64,000 nucleotides of DNA, from contig NC_056523.1 of assembly GCF_019175285.1 (NCBI RefSeq), positions 187,891,608 through 187,955,607 on the forward strand, read 5' to 3'. Below the pieces are notes generated by a model. It saw only the letters and a list, made by a program, of their open reading frames with translations. It was not told the DNA's origin and did no database searches. This document shows positions 1 to 9,272 of this stretch, in pieces. The DNA comes from Sceloporus undulatus. Its lineage: Eukaryota > Chordata > Lepidosauria > Squamata > Phrynosomatidae. The stretch's first letter is position 1. Every line of letters begins with the position of its first letter. Position numbers and translations under genes: made by a program.

Positions 1-574
1 CACTAATTGCTCTGTAAGCAATTTTGGACAATTTCCATTCCCTCTCAAGGACTTCAGTATACAAAAGTTAGCAAATTTTAACACCCACAGAGGGATAAGA
101 TTTTTTTTTTTTTTGAGAAAGCCACAACATAGAATCCAGTTTGAAACTAGTAAGAATTCAAGCCCCACATGCTCTGAAATGGTCAATTGTGTATTTGTTT
201 TTTTTAAGAAAAAGCTTAACATGTTTCAGCCTCAGTGAAAAAAGGCGTTCTTTGGGGGCGGGAAACAAACACAAATACACCTATAGGTATACATATAGTT
301 ATTAAAAGACAGGACAACACTAACTATATCCCATAAAATCACATAGGAATACATTATTTTTCATATTAGAAATATGCATAACCTCCAGCAGAAATCACTG
401 GAGATGAAAACACTCTCTAAAACAGGGCCATTGAATATAAAAATAACAGATTCCACAGTATTTTGTAATATATATATATATTCTGGAAAGTCCCTGAAAA
501 AGACTATATAAGTTCAAACTACATTAGTTTGAACCCAAGAACTAGGGTTCTGTCTCTCAATCTTTTTTGACCAG
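1..574 (+). other. CDK20: CDK20 intron (3' part)
   Basis: AT-rich intron sequence with a poly-T run near 101-114 and a short TA repeat near 468-481. No exon of CDK20 or other gene is recognisable. Confidence 0.6.
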
Positions 575-698
575 GGCCGTGGGCTGCATCTTTGCTGAAC
601 TTCTCAACAATTCTCCGCTCTTTCCTGGAGAGAATGATATTGAGCAGCTATGTTGTGTCCTGCGAGTGCTTGGGACACCTAACCAGAAGATCTGGCCG
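575..698 (+). CDS. CDK20: CDK20 exon, C-lobe subdomains IX-X
   Basis: The acceptor is ...TTGACCAG and the exon opens in phase 2, giving the last base of a Trp codon, then A-V-G-C-I-F. It ends at TGG CCG before GTGAGC. Encodes the helical C-lobe segment with [13 protein letters not shown], which matches vertebrate CDK20 almost residue for residue. Confidence 0.94.
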
Positions 699-3600
699 GT
701 GAGCTTAGCTGTGATTATATCCAGGGTGGGAATTAAGCAGCCCTTCAGATATCATTGCATTGCAACTCCCATCAGAGTTAGGCAGCACTGCCAGTAGTGA
801 AGGAGTTGCAATCTGAAAGTAGCTGGAGGACTGTATTCCCTCCCTCCCCTGATTTACAAAGGTTGGAACTGAGGCTATTCTTCTGAGGGAAAGATGGGAC
901 TTTCAAAGTGAAAGAGGGTGAGAGACAAGTTATCCAGTTTTCATCCTGGCTCTTTTTGTTGGGACAGGAGATCACTGAGTTGCCTGATTACAACAAGATC
1001 TCCTTCAAAGAGAAGTTGCCCATTCCTCTGGAGCAAGTAGTGCCTGATGCTTCCCCACAAGCTGTGGAGCTCCTGAAACAGTTCCTGGTTTATCCTTCCA
1101 AACAGCGTGTGCAGGCAGCACAGGTAAGGGGAATGTGCAGTGGGACCTGTGGAGGTCCCTAGCTGGGTTGTGTTGATGCTAGAATGTTGCAGGGTGTAAT
1201 AAACAAGTAATAGGACACACTGGCGGGCATCATGTTGGTGATGTGCACAGGTGGAACTGGGGGTTACATGTGTCTTTTTTTCAGACTTGCAGTAGGAGGT
1301 GCCCATAACCTCCTTCCATAAGACCATAGCACTACAGCTGAGGTCTGCAGGATGCAGGCCTGTCTCCCTGGTCATTGATCAGCTGTGAAAGTGGATTGGT
1401 GTCACATAGCAGAAATAAAGCAGTTTGAACCACTTTAATTGCCATGACTCTGTGCTATAAAATACTTGGAACTGTAGTTTTGTGGGATATTTAGCCTTCT
1501 CTGTCAGAGCACTCTGGTGCTCCACCAAACTGTAAAGCCAAGAATTCCACAGTACTGAGCGATGGCAGTTAAAGTGGTATCAAACTTTTCTGTAGTATGG
1601 CAGCAGCTTTGGACTCACTCTAGGTGCTCTTGAACACTAAAAGAGGAAGGAGTAGTGGGGATGATGACTCCTCCTTCCCATAGTGGTCAAGAGGAGGCAG
1701 AATGACAGGTAGTGCAGCTAAGCTAAGCTTATCACTTGTTTTTGCATTCCCAGGCAGGCAGCAAAACCTATGGTTTCAGCTTTTGTAAAGGAAAACAAAA
1801 ATATTTAAATTTCAAAAATGTCAAAGCCAAGCCTGTTAGGTTCTAGTTTTAAATCAGCAGAGTAGCAGAAATGTGCTCTTATCTAACTATGGGGCTGTAC
1901 GGTTTGGTGCCGTCCTGCTGCTTCTTTTTGCTCTGGATCGTTGCTGTGACAATCACACGCTGCGGCAGCGATCCAACCTCCGCACGACGCAAAAAGAAGC
2001 CGCCATTAGCCGGCTTCTTCTTGCACCCCGGAAAGGGTATCATAGGTGCGCTGGCACGCCATGATGACGCCTCTTCTGCGCTGCGCCATTTGAGCGCTGT
2101 GCCCGATGTGTGTAAATGAGCACGTATCAAAATGGCACCCCAGCGGAGTGGTGAAGGCTTGGAGCGTGCGAACACTCATCTTTCACCGCTCACACAGGCT
2201 GGCACAAAGCACTGGTCTGTATAGCCCCTATGCTTCCCTAAGAACTGAGACTGACTCTAAAAACAACACAAGTAGCTTATAGTTCAAACAAAAGTTTACT
2301 AATGGCTTTAATCTATATAAACATAGAAGCTATATCCTAATCTAGCTAGTGAATAGTTCAGGTAAAAAAAAATCTTTATTTCACCATCTTTCCAAAGAAA
2401 GTTTGAGAGAAGAGGAAGATGAAGAACATGCAGTTCAGTTGAAAACCTTTGAGAGTGTCTGTAGGTTCCCAAAGAGGGAGTGATCTAAATTATATGGTCA
2501 GTTTGAATTAGAGAGAGAGAGAGAGAGGCGGGGGGGGGGGGAGTTTGTATGCAGGAAATCCCTATCTATCTTCGGAGGAGGAAATAGAATGCAAAAATCT
2601 TCCAACAATTTAAAACAGAGGTGGGGAAAGTGCACTCCATAGGGTGTACATGGCCCTTTGGGCCCCATTTTGTAGTGGAAGAAACTTCTCAAAGCCTTCA
2701 AAAATCTTTTGAAAGGCAGTTTTTTATCCCAAAATAGAAAAAAAAGGCTTAAAATAACCATAAACCATGGCAATTTTGCCAGAACCACCAAGATCTCCAG
2801 ACACCTTTAAAAACATCCCCATGGCCGAAAATGAAATGAGAAGTGATGTGACATCACTTCTAGTCATATTGGTCGCAGGCTGAAAAATGGCCTTCCTATT
2901 GCAGTTGGCCATCTCTTGATTCAAACCATGGTTGCATTCAGTTTCACTGGTCGCAAGCAGTGCAGCCCTGAGCAAAAGCACATTTAGATTAGCCTGAATC
3001 TGCCAGATTTGTCAGTATCCATTGCAAAGTGCTACCAGGCTCACTAAAAACCTATTTCCCTAACACCATAACCAACCATCGCAGGTAGCAGCAGAAGGAG
3101 ATATGGTTAAATGTAAGGCCAGCTGAAAGAGTACTTGCTTGTTCCACTCTCTCCTTTTTTCTTTTCAGCTGTACCTTTTTTAGATTGATGGTCGGGAGAA
3201 CCTCTCTTATGTTTATCAATTGTGTATAAGCAACTCAAGGGGGTCGTTCCCACTCGCTTATACACGGGTTTAGAAATCAAATCCAAGGTTTATCGTTCCC
3301 ACTCAATCCCAAATTAACTCTAGAACAGTTCTAGATTAACCCGCTATCGTTCCCACTGCGATTCGAATCTGATTCGAATCGTAACATTTAACCCAGATCA
3401 GAAGCCTATAAACCGGCGCAAAAAAATAGTAGGTTTTACCCCGGGTTATCCCTTGATCCGAGATAGGAATTGCGGTATTTAAATGGGAACGTTTCGGCAT
3501 CTGATTCGGGTTCCACAGGATGGGAGGAGCAGCGCTCAAGGGGCTGGCCTGGGGGTGTCATCCTCTTTGGTTTCTTTATGCATTGCCGGCGCCATTTTCT

Positions 3601-5423
3601 TCCATTCGCATAATAGCCTTTCCTCCGGTGGATTGCAACCTCCCCTCTGCTCCTCATTCATAGACCGATGTGTGAGGAGAGCCATTGAACACCATTTTTA
3701 ACTATTCTTTCTTTTTCACCTCTGCCTGTGCACCAGATGGGCTTTGGAGGACAGCCCAGAGATCAATGGGGCAGCCAAAGCGAATTTGGGGAACCGAGGC
3801 TCTTTCCAGAGGAACTATGGGATGGGTTTTGCAGGACATCCCCGCTTCATGGCTCCCAAGACAGCCCAGGGAGCAATCTTCCCCAAACATTCTCTCCCCA
3901 CGGGGCCGCAAAAGCGAGTTTGGGGAACCGAGGCTCTTTCCAGAGGAACTATGGGATGGCTCCCAAGACAGCCCAGGGAGCAATCTTCCCCAAAGATTCT
4001 CTCCCCATGGGTCAGGCAAAGCGAATTTGGGAAACCGAGGCTCTTTCCAGAGGAACTATGGGATGGTTGTGTTTGTTGTGTTTGTGAGACATTTATCCTC
4101 CTCTGCCAGAGAGTGCTGGTGCCATAATAAACTACCATTCCCAGGATTCCCTAGCACTGAGTTATGGCAGTTAATATGGAGAGACACAGAAGAGGACGAA
4201 TAAGCGCCTCCTGATTGGCTCTTTTAAAAAAACAACCGCGAAATTTATAACGAATTAAAAACAGCCAGGTAGTGGGAACGCAGGTACAGGCTACATCAGT
4301 GTATGTTACTCTGAATTAATGTGACGTCATGATGACGTCGCTTTGATTGACAGCCGAAACAAGTGAATGTGAACGAAAAAGTAACAAAACCGGTTTAAAT
4401 ATACACCGATTCATCCTTGAATGGGAACGAAACAGGGTCAATTACAGCAAATTAAAATAAAACGTTACGTAAATGGGAACGATACAAATAAAGCGATTTG
4501 AAAAGCGGGATAACACTCGCTTTATTTACTTTAAAACGAACCGCTGTATTTAAATTCGTTTTAAATCGCAAGTGGGAACGCCCCCAAGGAGTCTTTTTAC
4601 CTTAAGCTAAAAATGCTTTATGTATAGTAAAGGTAATACTTAAAATAAATATCCCCTGTAGGCTAAGGAACAGCGTGGCATAGTGTTGGACTATGACTCT
4701 GGAAACCAGGGTTCAGTTTCCAGCTTTGACATTAAATGCACTGGTGACCTTGGGAAAGTCACACTCTCTCAGCCTCAGGTGAAGGCAATGGAAAATCTCC
4801 TCAGAACCTCCTGGAACCCAGGAGGTACAGTGGTGTGAGTTCAGTACCAGCCAAGGGCTCTGGATCAACTCACCCTGGCATCCTTCTGTAGGTCGCTAAA
4901 ATGAGTACCCAGCTTGTTGGGGGCAATTAGCTTACGCTTTGTAAACCGCTTAGTACATCGGTAAGCGGTATAGAAATGTACTTGCTATTGCCTTATGATG
5001 GGTTTGGCTTAGCATTGCCATAAGCTGGAAATGACTTGAAAGCACACAACCATGACAGCAGAAAGTAGGCAGATACAAATGTAGTTTGAGTGCCTGGAGT
5101 AGTTCTAGCATGGAACCACATACTGCAGTTCTTTTAGGTCTAACCACTTGCTGGCACCTGCCTCCCTCTCTTGTGCTTTCACGGAAAGCAAGGAGGGGAT
5201 GATAGGAAAACTGGGGAAGATGCTCAGAGACTCCTGTGCACCAATGGATCACAGCCACCCTGGTAGAGTTTGAGGAGTGCAGGCTTCCAAAAAAATAAAA
5301 ATAAAAATCATGATTCAGACTTGTCTTTCTCAAAATACCTGCATTCTGCCAGGTGTCAGGATTGCACTGAGAGGCTGGGAGAAGCATTTCAAAATTCCAA
5401 AGTGCCACCAGAGGGCACTCTTG

Positions 5424-5460
<37 letters not shown>

Positions 5461-6421
5461 CTCTCTTTATATGTGCTTTCAGGTCACCTGTAAACTTATG
5501 GTGACTCCATGAACTTCATAGGGTTTTCTTAGGCAAGGAGTACTCAGAGGTGGTTTTGTCAGTTCTTTCCTCTGAAACATAGCCCACAGCACCTGGTATT
5601 AATTGGTAATCTCCCATCCAACAACAGCAGCAACAACAACAAATTTATTTATATCCCACTTTTTCTCAAAATTGGGACTCAAAGCAACTTACAATTTAAA
5701 AGCACAGGACAAAACATCCAAGCATTAACCAAGGCTGACCCAGTTTGACTTCCAAGATCAGACAGGATCTGGTGCCTTTAGGGTGAATATTGTGACTTTT
5801 AGGGTGCAGCTACACTATAGAAATAATGCAGTTTGACACCACTTTAACTGCCATGGCTCCTTCTTACAGAATCCTGGGATTTGGAGTTTTGTGAGGCACC
5901 AGCACTCTTTGACAGAGAAGGCTAAATGACTTGTAAAACTACAGTATTACATAGGATGGGGCTACAGCACTTTAAGTGGTGTCAAACTGCATTATTTCCA
6001 CCATGGAAATGCAGCCTTAGTTGGACAGCATTTTCACCAGCGAGAGCATGAGATGACACCTTTCCCATTGCCTTGATTGCCTTCATGTATTTAAACCAGG
6101 AGTCAATACCTTGTGGCCCTCCTAGATGTTGGACTGCATCTCCCTCTATTTCCCACAATAGCTTTGTTCCTTAAAGGATTATAGGTCTTGCAGAGCAACA
6201 ACATCTGAACAGCCCTGAGTTACTTACTCTTATTTTTAAAGATGCAGTTATCCAGATCCTCCAACAATGTAAGGGCCAAAATAATTCTAAATTTCTATAT
6301 GTTAGTAAACTGGAGATTTAGAACACTGAACATTTTAACATATGGAAAAATTATATATTTTAATGTGTTATTTTACTCATTTCCATCCTCCTCTTTCCCC
6401 AATACTGGAAATCAAGGTGGC

Positions 6422-6471
<50 letters not shown>

Positions 6472-7169
6472 CTTTCTTTATAAAGCGCTGTAAATTTACA
6501 CAGCACTGTACATACAATCTTTTTAATTGGACGGTTCCCTTATAAAATAGTAAAGCCAATACAGATTAAAATGCATGCAAAAATACCAGTAAAACTATAT
6601 CAGTTATTTTTAAACATGCAGCTAAACAATTTATCAAATTAAAATCATTTATATGTGTCCCCAAAATAAAGGTGGTTCTTCAACAGAGTCATCCTTCAAG
6701 GACTGACAGTTGACATCCCCAGGACAAATAAGTGTGTCATTTCAATCATTGTAAAGGGGAAGAGATCAAAGATTTCATGCTGCATATGGTAAACAACAAT
6801 AACTGATCCAAAAAGGGTAGATTTGGGCTTCTGTACTTCAAAACCTACCCTAACATATTCACGGTTAGCACAGTGTTGCACAATATTGTGTCAGAGAAAA
6901 ACTGGGGATGGAATAACTGAATAAGTGGAATAGGTGAGGCAGAGTGAATAAGACCATTATTATTTCCTTTTCTTCTCCAGGCCCTCTTGCACCCATATTT
7001 CTTCACCCCTCCACTGCCCGCCCATCATTCAGAGCTGCCCATTCCCCAGCGTGGGGGCAAAAAGACCCGTCAGGGGCCTCAACACCAACGTGACTTCCAC
7101 GTCGAGCAGCCATTGGAAGAGTCTCTCGTGGACCTGGAGCTTGTGGCGCCATATGTGATTGACGCATGA
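575..7169 (+). CDS. CDK20: CDK20 (cell cycle-related kinase), last three coding exons; 5' part outside window
   Basis: Partial spliced gene, exons 575-698, 968-1123 and 6981-7169. The joined product is about 155 residues and matches the C-terminal half of CDK20/CCRK: the kinase C-lobe beginning at the split Trp codon before [10 protein letters not shown], then [27 protein letters not shown], and the tail [12 protein letters not shown]. From memory, human CDK20 has the same three exon phases; the last exon is three residues shorter here. CDK20 is a CMGC-family Ser/Thr kinase reported to act on cell-cycle and ciliary signalling. The ATP-binding lobe, catalytic loop and T-loop lie upstream of base 1 and cannot be checked. 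All visible splice sites are GT-AG and no stop interrupts the frame, so the gene looks functional. The last intron is 5.9 kb and full of transposons. Confidence 0.95.
968..1123 (+). CDS. CDK20: CDK20 exon, C-lobe subdomain XI
   Basis: Phase 0 exon of 52 codons after acceptor GGGACAG, ending CAG before GTAAGG. Contains [15 protein letters not shown] and the C-lobe helix [17 protein letters not shown]. The Arg in QRV corresponds to the conserved subdomain XI arginine. Confidence 0.94.
1401..1606. mobile_element. Palindromic MITE, family 1
   Basis: About 200-bp imperfect inverted repeat. The left arm has GCAGAAATAAAGCAGTTTGA and ACCACTTTAATTGCCATGAC; the right arm has GGCAGTTAAAGTGGTATCAA. At least ten copies lie in this window, all with the same arms. 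The structure is that of a non-autonomous DNA transposon; the superfamily is not assigned. Confidence 0.8.
1891..2228. mobile_element. GC-rich non-autonomous DNA transposon, Harbinger-like
   Basis: 338-bp element bounded by imperfect terminal inverted repeats (GGGGCTGTACGG... at left, ...CTGTATAGCCCC at right) with a 3-bp TAT duplication (1888-1890 and 2229-2231). Three-base duplications and ends starting with GGG suggest PIF/Harbinger. Internal inverted repeats include GGATCGTTGCTG against CGGCAGCGATCC. CpG-rich against an AT-rich intron, so probably fairly young. No transposase. Confidence 0.7.
2507..2541. repeat. (GA)n followed by poly-G
   Basis: About 9 GA dinucleotides followed by a short GC spacer and 12 G residues. 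Simple repeat in the CDK20 intron. Confidence 0.9.
3774..4066. repeat. Tandem repeat, three copies of a roughly 107-bp unit
   Basis: The segment from CGAATTTGGGGAACCGAGGC to AACTATGGGATGG starts at 3781, 3915 and 4022. The first spacing is longer because copy 1 has an extra 27 bases. Long reading frames here in several frames on both strands are products of the repeat, not genes. Confidence 0.9.
4078..4190. mobile_element. Family 1 MITE, right half, inside the 1.34-kb element
   Basis: Matches the right half of the palindromic MITE from the loop (GAGACATTTATCCTCCTCTG) to CAGTTAATATGG. Its location inside another transposon implies nesting or capture. Confidence 0.7.
4668..5056 (+). mobile_element. 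tRNA-derived SINE (SINE 2 type), with internal insertion
   Basis: Starts with the A-box-like GCGTGGCATAGTG and has the TTGGACTATGACTCTGG and GACCTTGGGAAAGTCACAC blocks. It ends GGAAATGACTTGAAAGCACAC. A stretch near 4900-4990 (GTAAACCGCTTAG...GCGGTATAGAAATG) resembles a LINE/SINE 3' tail common in squamates and looks inserted. Confidence 0.7.
5416..5458. repeat. (CT)n microsatellite
   Basis: About 20 CT dinucleotides. Confidence 0.95.
5471..5790 (-). mobile_element. 5S rRNA-derived SINE, split by a retroposon fragment
   Basis: Reverse-oriented SINE. The right part (CTTCCAAGATCAGACAGGAT, then CTGGTGCC) and CTCCCATCCA are reverse complement of 5S rRNA. The left part is the shared SINE 2-type tail. 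It is interrupted at CTCCCATCCA by a 100-base insertion that repeats CATCCA at its end. Confidence 0.75.
5621..5720 (-). mobile_element. LINE/SINE 3'-end fragment inserted in a 5S SINE
   Basis: Begins with ACAACAGCAGCAACAACAAC (a reversed tail) followed by TATATCCCAC and GGGACTCAAAGCAACTTACA, the reverse complement of a common squamate LINE 3' end. CATCCA at both sides looks like a target-site duplication. Confidence 0.65.
5811..6018. mobile_element. Palindromic MITE, family 1
   Basis: Near full-length copy from GTGCAGCTACACTATAGAAA to the inverted GCATTATTTCCACCATGG arm, with TTTGACACCACTTTAACTGC intact. Confidence 0.85.
6096..6225. mobile_element. Palindromic MITE, family 4
   Basis: GTGGCCCTCCTAGATGTTGG on the left and AACAACATCTGAACAGCCCT on the right: an old copy of the inverted-repeat element usually reading 'GGCCCTCCAGATGTTGTTGGACTACAA'-like in lizards, here with weak arms. 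Confidence 0.55.
6420..6469. repeat. (TTA)n microsatellite
   Basis: About 16 TTA triplets followed by AACCTTTCTTTATAAAGCGC, which resembles the A-rich end of a LINE tail read in reverse. Confidence 0.95.
6981..7169 (+). CDS. CDK20: CDK20 terminal coding exon and stop
   Basis: Acceptor TTCTTCTCCAG, then [20 protein letters not shown] and the C-terminal tail ending in VIDA and TGA. The tail after SELPIPQR is basic and Pro/Gly rich, as in other CDK20 proteins, and is the most divergent part. Confidence 0.94.
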   Translation, partial: ALLHPYFFTPPLPAHHSELPIPQRGGKKTRQGPQHQRDFHVEQPLEESLVDLELVAPYVIDA

Positions 7170-7825
7170 AGAAGGGATCTTTCTTGCTTGCACACTTGTG
7201 CTCTATTTCACGTGGGAGGCTGGCTCACCCTGAAGGGGAACTGGGCCATACAGCAAGGAAGAGGGGCCACAAGAGAAATTTTAAGGTGGGTAGAGCTGCT
7301 ACTGCAGCAGGACATAAAGAAGAAGCTGCTTATGCCCTGAGTTTCTCTTTACGTGGGTTGTAAAGCAGACATGGAGGATGAACAGCTTTCTGTACGTTGT
7401 TGAACTTCCACTCCCATTACCTTCAGGTGGCTGTGCTGGCTAGGACAAATGAGAGTTGCCATCCTACAATATGGGGGGTGGGGGAGGCACATAGAGAGAG
7501 AAGTCCTGCCCATTGTGGTATTTGGCAGATCTCTGCATAAGCAGCTGTCTGCCCAATGGCAGCAAGTGAGAAAAAAAAGTATCCTTGCCAATACATTCCT
7601 TGTTTCATGAAACCAGTGTTGGCACAGATGGATACCATGGGGCTTTCCACCCCCCCCCCCCCCCCCCCCCCCCACTCCTTTAAGGGTCTTCCAGGGCTTT
7701 TGGGCTGTTTCAGTTCTCTCTTGCTGTTCTGATGTTTTGTAAAGGTGCTGGTTTTGTGCAGCACTGTAAAGTTTTGTAATTAAATCCTTGGTAACAGTGA
7801 ATAAAATTCCTGGACTCTTTCTTGA
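7170..7825 (+). other. CDK20: CDK20 3'UTR
   Basis: Sequence from the stop to just past the polyadenylation signals. It contains a degenerate palindromic element (about 7393-7460) and a 20-odd base poly-C run at about 7651-7673. No other coding potential. The extent is inferred from the signals only. Confidence 0.6.
7779..7805 (+). terminator. CDK20: CDK20 polyadenylation signals
   Basis: ATTAAA at 7779-7784 and canonical AATAAA at 7800-7805, about 630 bases after the stop. These are the first strong tandem poly(A) hexamers downstream of the gene. Confidence 0.6.
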
Positions 7826-9058
7826 AATGACTATTGTGAACTCTTTGGATCAATGTCAGTTTTGTCAGAGATGTGGTATCCAATGGGCTTGCTGGGACCT
7901 GTGTTTGCTGTTAACAGCACGTTTGTATATCAGCTTCGCTCTATCGAATCTCACAATTAAGGCTTTCATGTCCTGGTATGGTTTAAAACCCTACCTTATG
8001 TATAAACTCTGATCAAAATCAAACTTCCCATGAAGATATGATTAGGTAGCAGAAACCCTTAGCTAGCAGAATAGGAATCACTTACTGTAGAATCCCTTAG
8101 GAAGCAAAATGGGAAGGTGGTGAATTGAGCTACCTGTTATAAACTCCTGGAGGGTGGTCACCTTAGGAGGGGCACAATGGTGGCTGTTCTGGAGAGTTCC
8201 ACCAGTTCTTTTCTCCTGTTGTAGCTGCCTCTCACATAGTGCCAAACTGAAGAAGGACCTCACCCTGGGCAGCTTTCTACAGAGCTATGGTGGCCCTTTC
8301 TCCTCCTCAGAGAGCATGCCTGGACAGATCTCTTGCTCCTAGGGAGTCCTTAGAATGGAGGGACCAGGCTGGTGGCAGCCAGAGCATTCACTCTGTTGAT
8401 GATGAAGCAGAGATCTTGTGGTGGGGAAGGGACAAGAATAAATGAAGAGGGAAGGAGAGGTAGATATTGTTGCCTCACTCTAGAAAGAGGGGTAGGGAGA
8501 TCACTATGTACCTACTAGTCCCCTTCTAGGTTCACAGTTTGTAATGCAAAACCATGACTTCATTACAAATTGTGCCCTTTTGTGGGATGAAAGAGAAACC
8601 AGTCTTCTCTGCTCTTTGGCATCCTCGCAGCAAAAGATGAGTTGTTCAAGAGTTGACTGTGGTAGTTGTTTTTCTAAGTAGATCCCAAAAGCCTAAAATG
8701 GTACAACAGAGTTGCTGAACTTCAGCATCAGCATGGAATCTGTACACTTTTTGATAGATTGGCTGTACCTCTTCAACCTCTTTGTCAAGAGAAAATGTGC
8801 AGTGATTTGCCTTCCCCATAGAGGGCTTGGGAAAATTCCTCTTCTAAATTACAACTCCCAGAAACTTTTAGCCAGCATGCCGCTCAAAGTAACTTCTCCA
8901 GGCTCTGCTCCCTCAGTGCAGATTTTTTAAAATTACATCCCCTTTTAAGGATTCTTTTGTTTTGAGTTTGCAAGGATAAGTAAATGTTGCTTGCTGCCTT
9001 GCTTCACTAGAATCTGTTTTCTTGAAATGTCCATAGCAAGATGTCTCAAGTAAAGAAT
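7806..9058. other. Intergenic, no gene recognised
   Basis: Mixed unique sequence downstream of CDK20. A degenerate family 4 MITE piece (TTACAACTCCCAGAAAC, AGCCAGCATGCC) lies near 8845-8890. Open frames here are short and unlike any family I know. Confidence 0.6.
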
Positions 9059-9066
9059 CTCTAAAC

Positions 9067-9264
9067 TAGTGGTTCCCAACCTGTGGGTCGGGACCCCTTT
9101 GGGGGTCGAATGGCCCTTTAATGGGGGTCGCCTAAGACCATTAGAAAACACCTATTTAATTACAGTTATGAAGTAGCAACAAAAATAATTTCATGGGTTT
9201 GGGTCACCACATCATGAAGAACTGTATTAAAGGGTCACAGCATTAGGAAGGTTGGGAACCACTG
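9067..9264. mobile_element. SPIN-type hAT MITE
   Basis: 198-bp element with ends TAGTGGTTCCCAACCTGTGG and GGTTGGGAACCACTG, and internal GGGTCGGGACCCCTTTGGGG, ACAGTTATGAAGTAGCAAC and TGTATTAAAGGGTCACAGC. These match the SPIN (Space Invaders) non-autonomous hAT elements known from Anolis, rodents, bats and other tetrapods. A perfect 8-bp duplication CTCTAAAC flanks it (9059-9066, 9265-9272), as expected for hAT. Confidence 0.92.
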
Positions 9265-9272
9265 CTCTAAAC

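Larger units (their letters stand above)
3241..4584. mobile_element. 1.34-kb non-autonomous DNA transposon with subterminal repeats
   Basis: 17-bp terminal inverted repeats (GGGTCGTTCCCACTCGC at left; reverse complement GGGGCGTTCCCACTTGC at right) flanked by a 5-bp CAAGG duplication (3236-3240, 4585-4589). CGTTCCCACT recurs at 3245, 3294 and 3348, and its inverse (A/G)TGGGAACG at 4271, 4430, 4472 and 4571, like subterminal transposase-binding sites; one further inverse copy is at 3482. The centre holds a 107-bp tandem repeat and a half-copy of the family 1 MITE. No transposase is encoded. The superfamily is uncertain. Confidence 0.8.

Noticed and set aside
3685-4203. Overlapping long open frames on both strands (up to 172 codons)
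   Set aside because: They run across the 107-bp tandem repeat inside a transposon; all frames show the same repeated words, so openness is a by-product.
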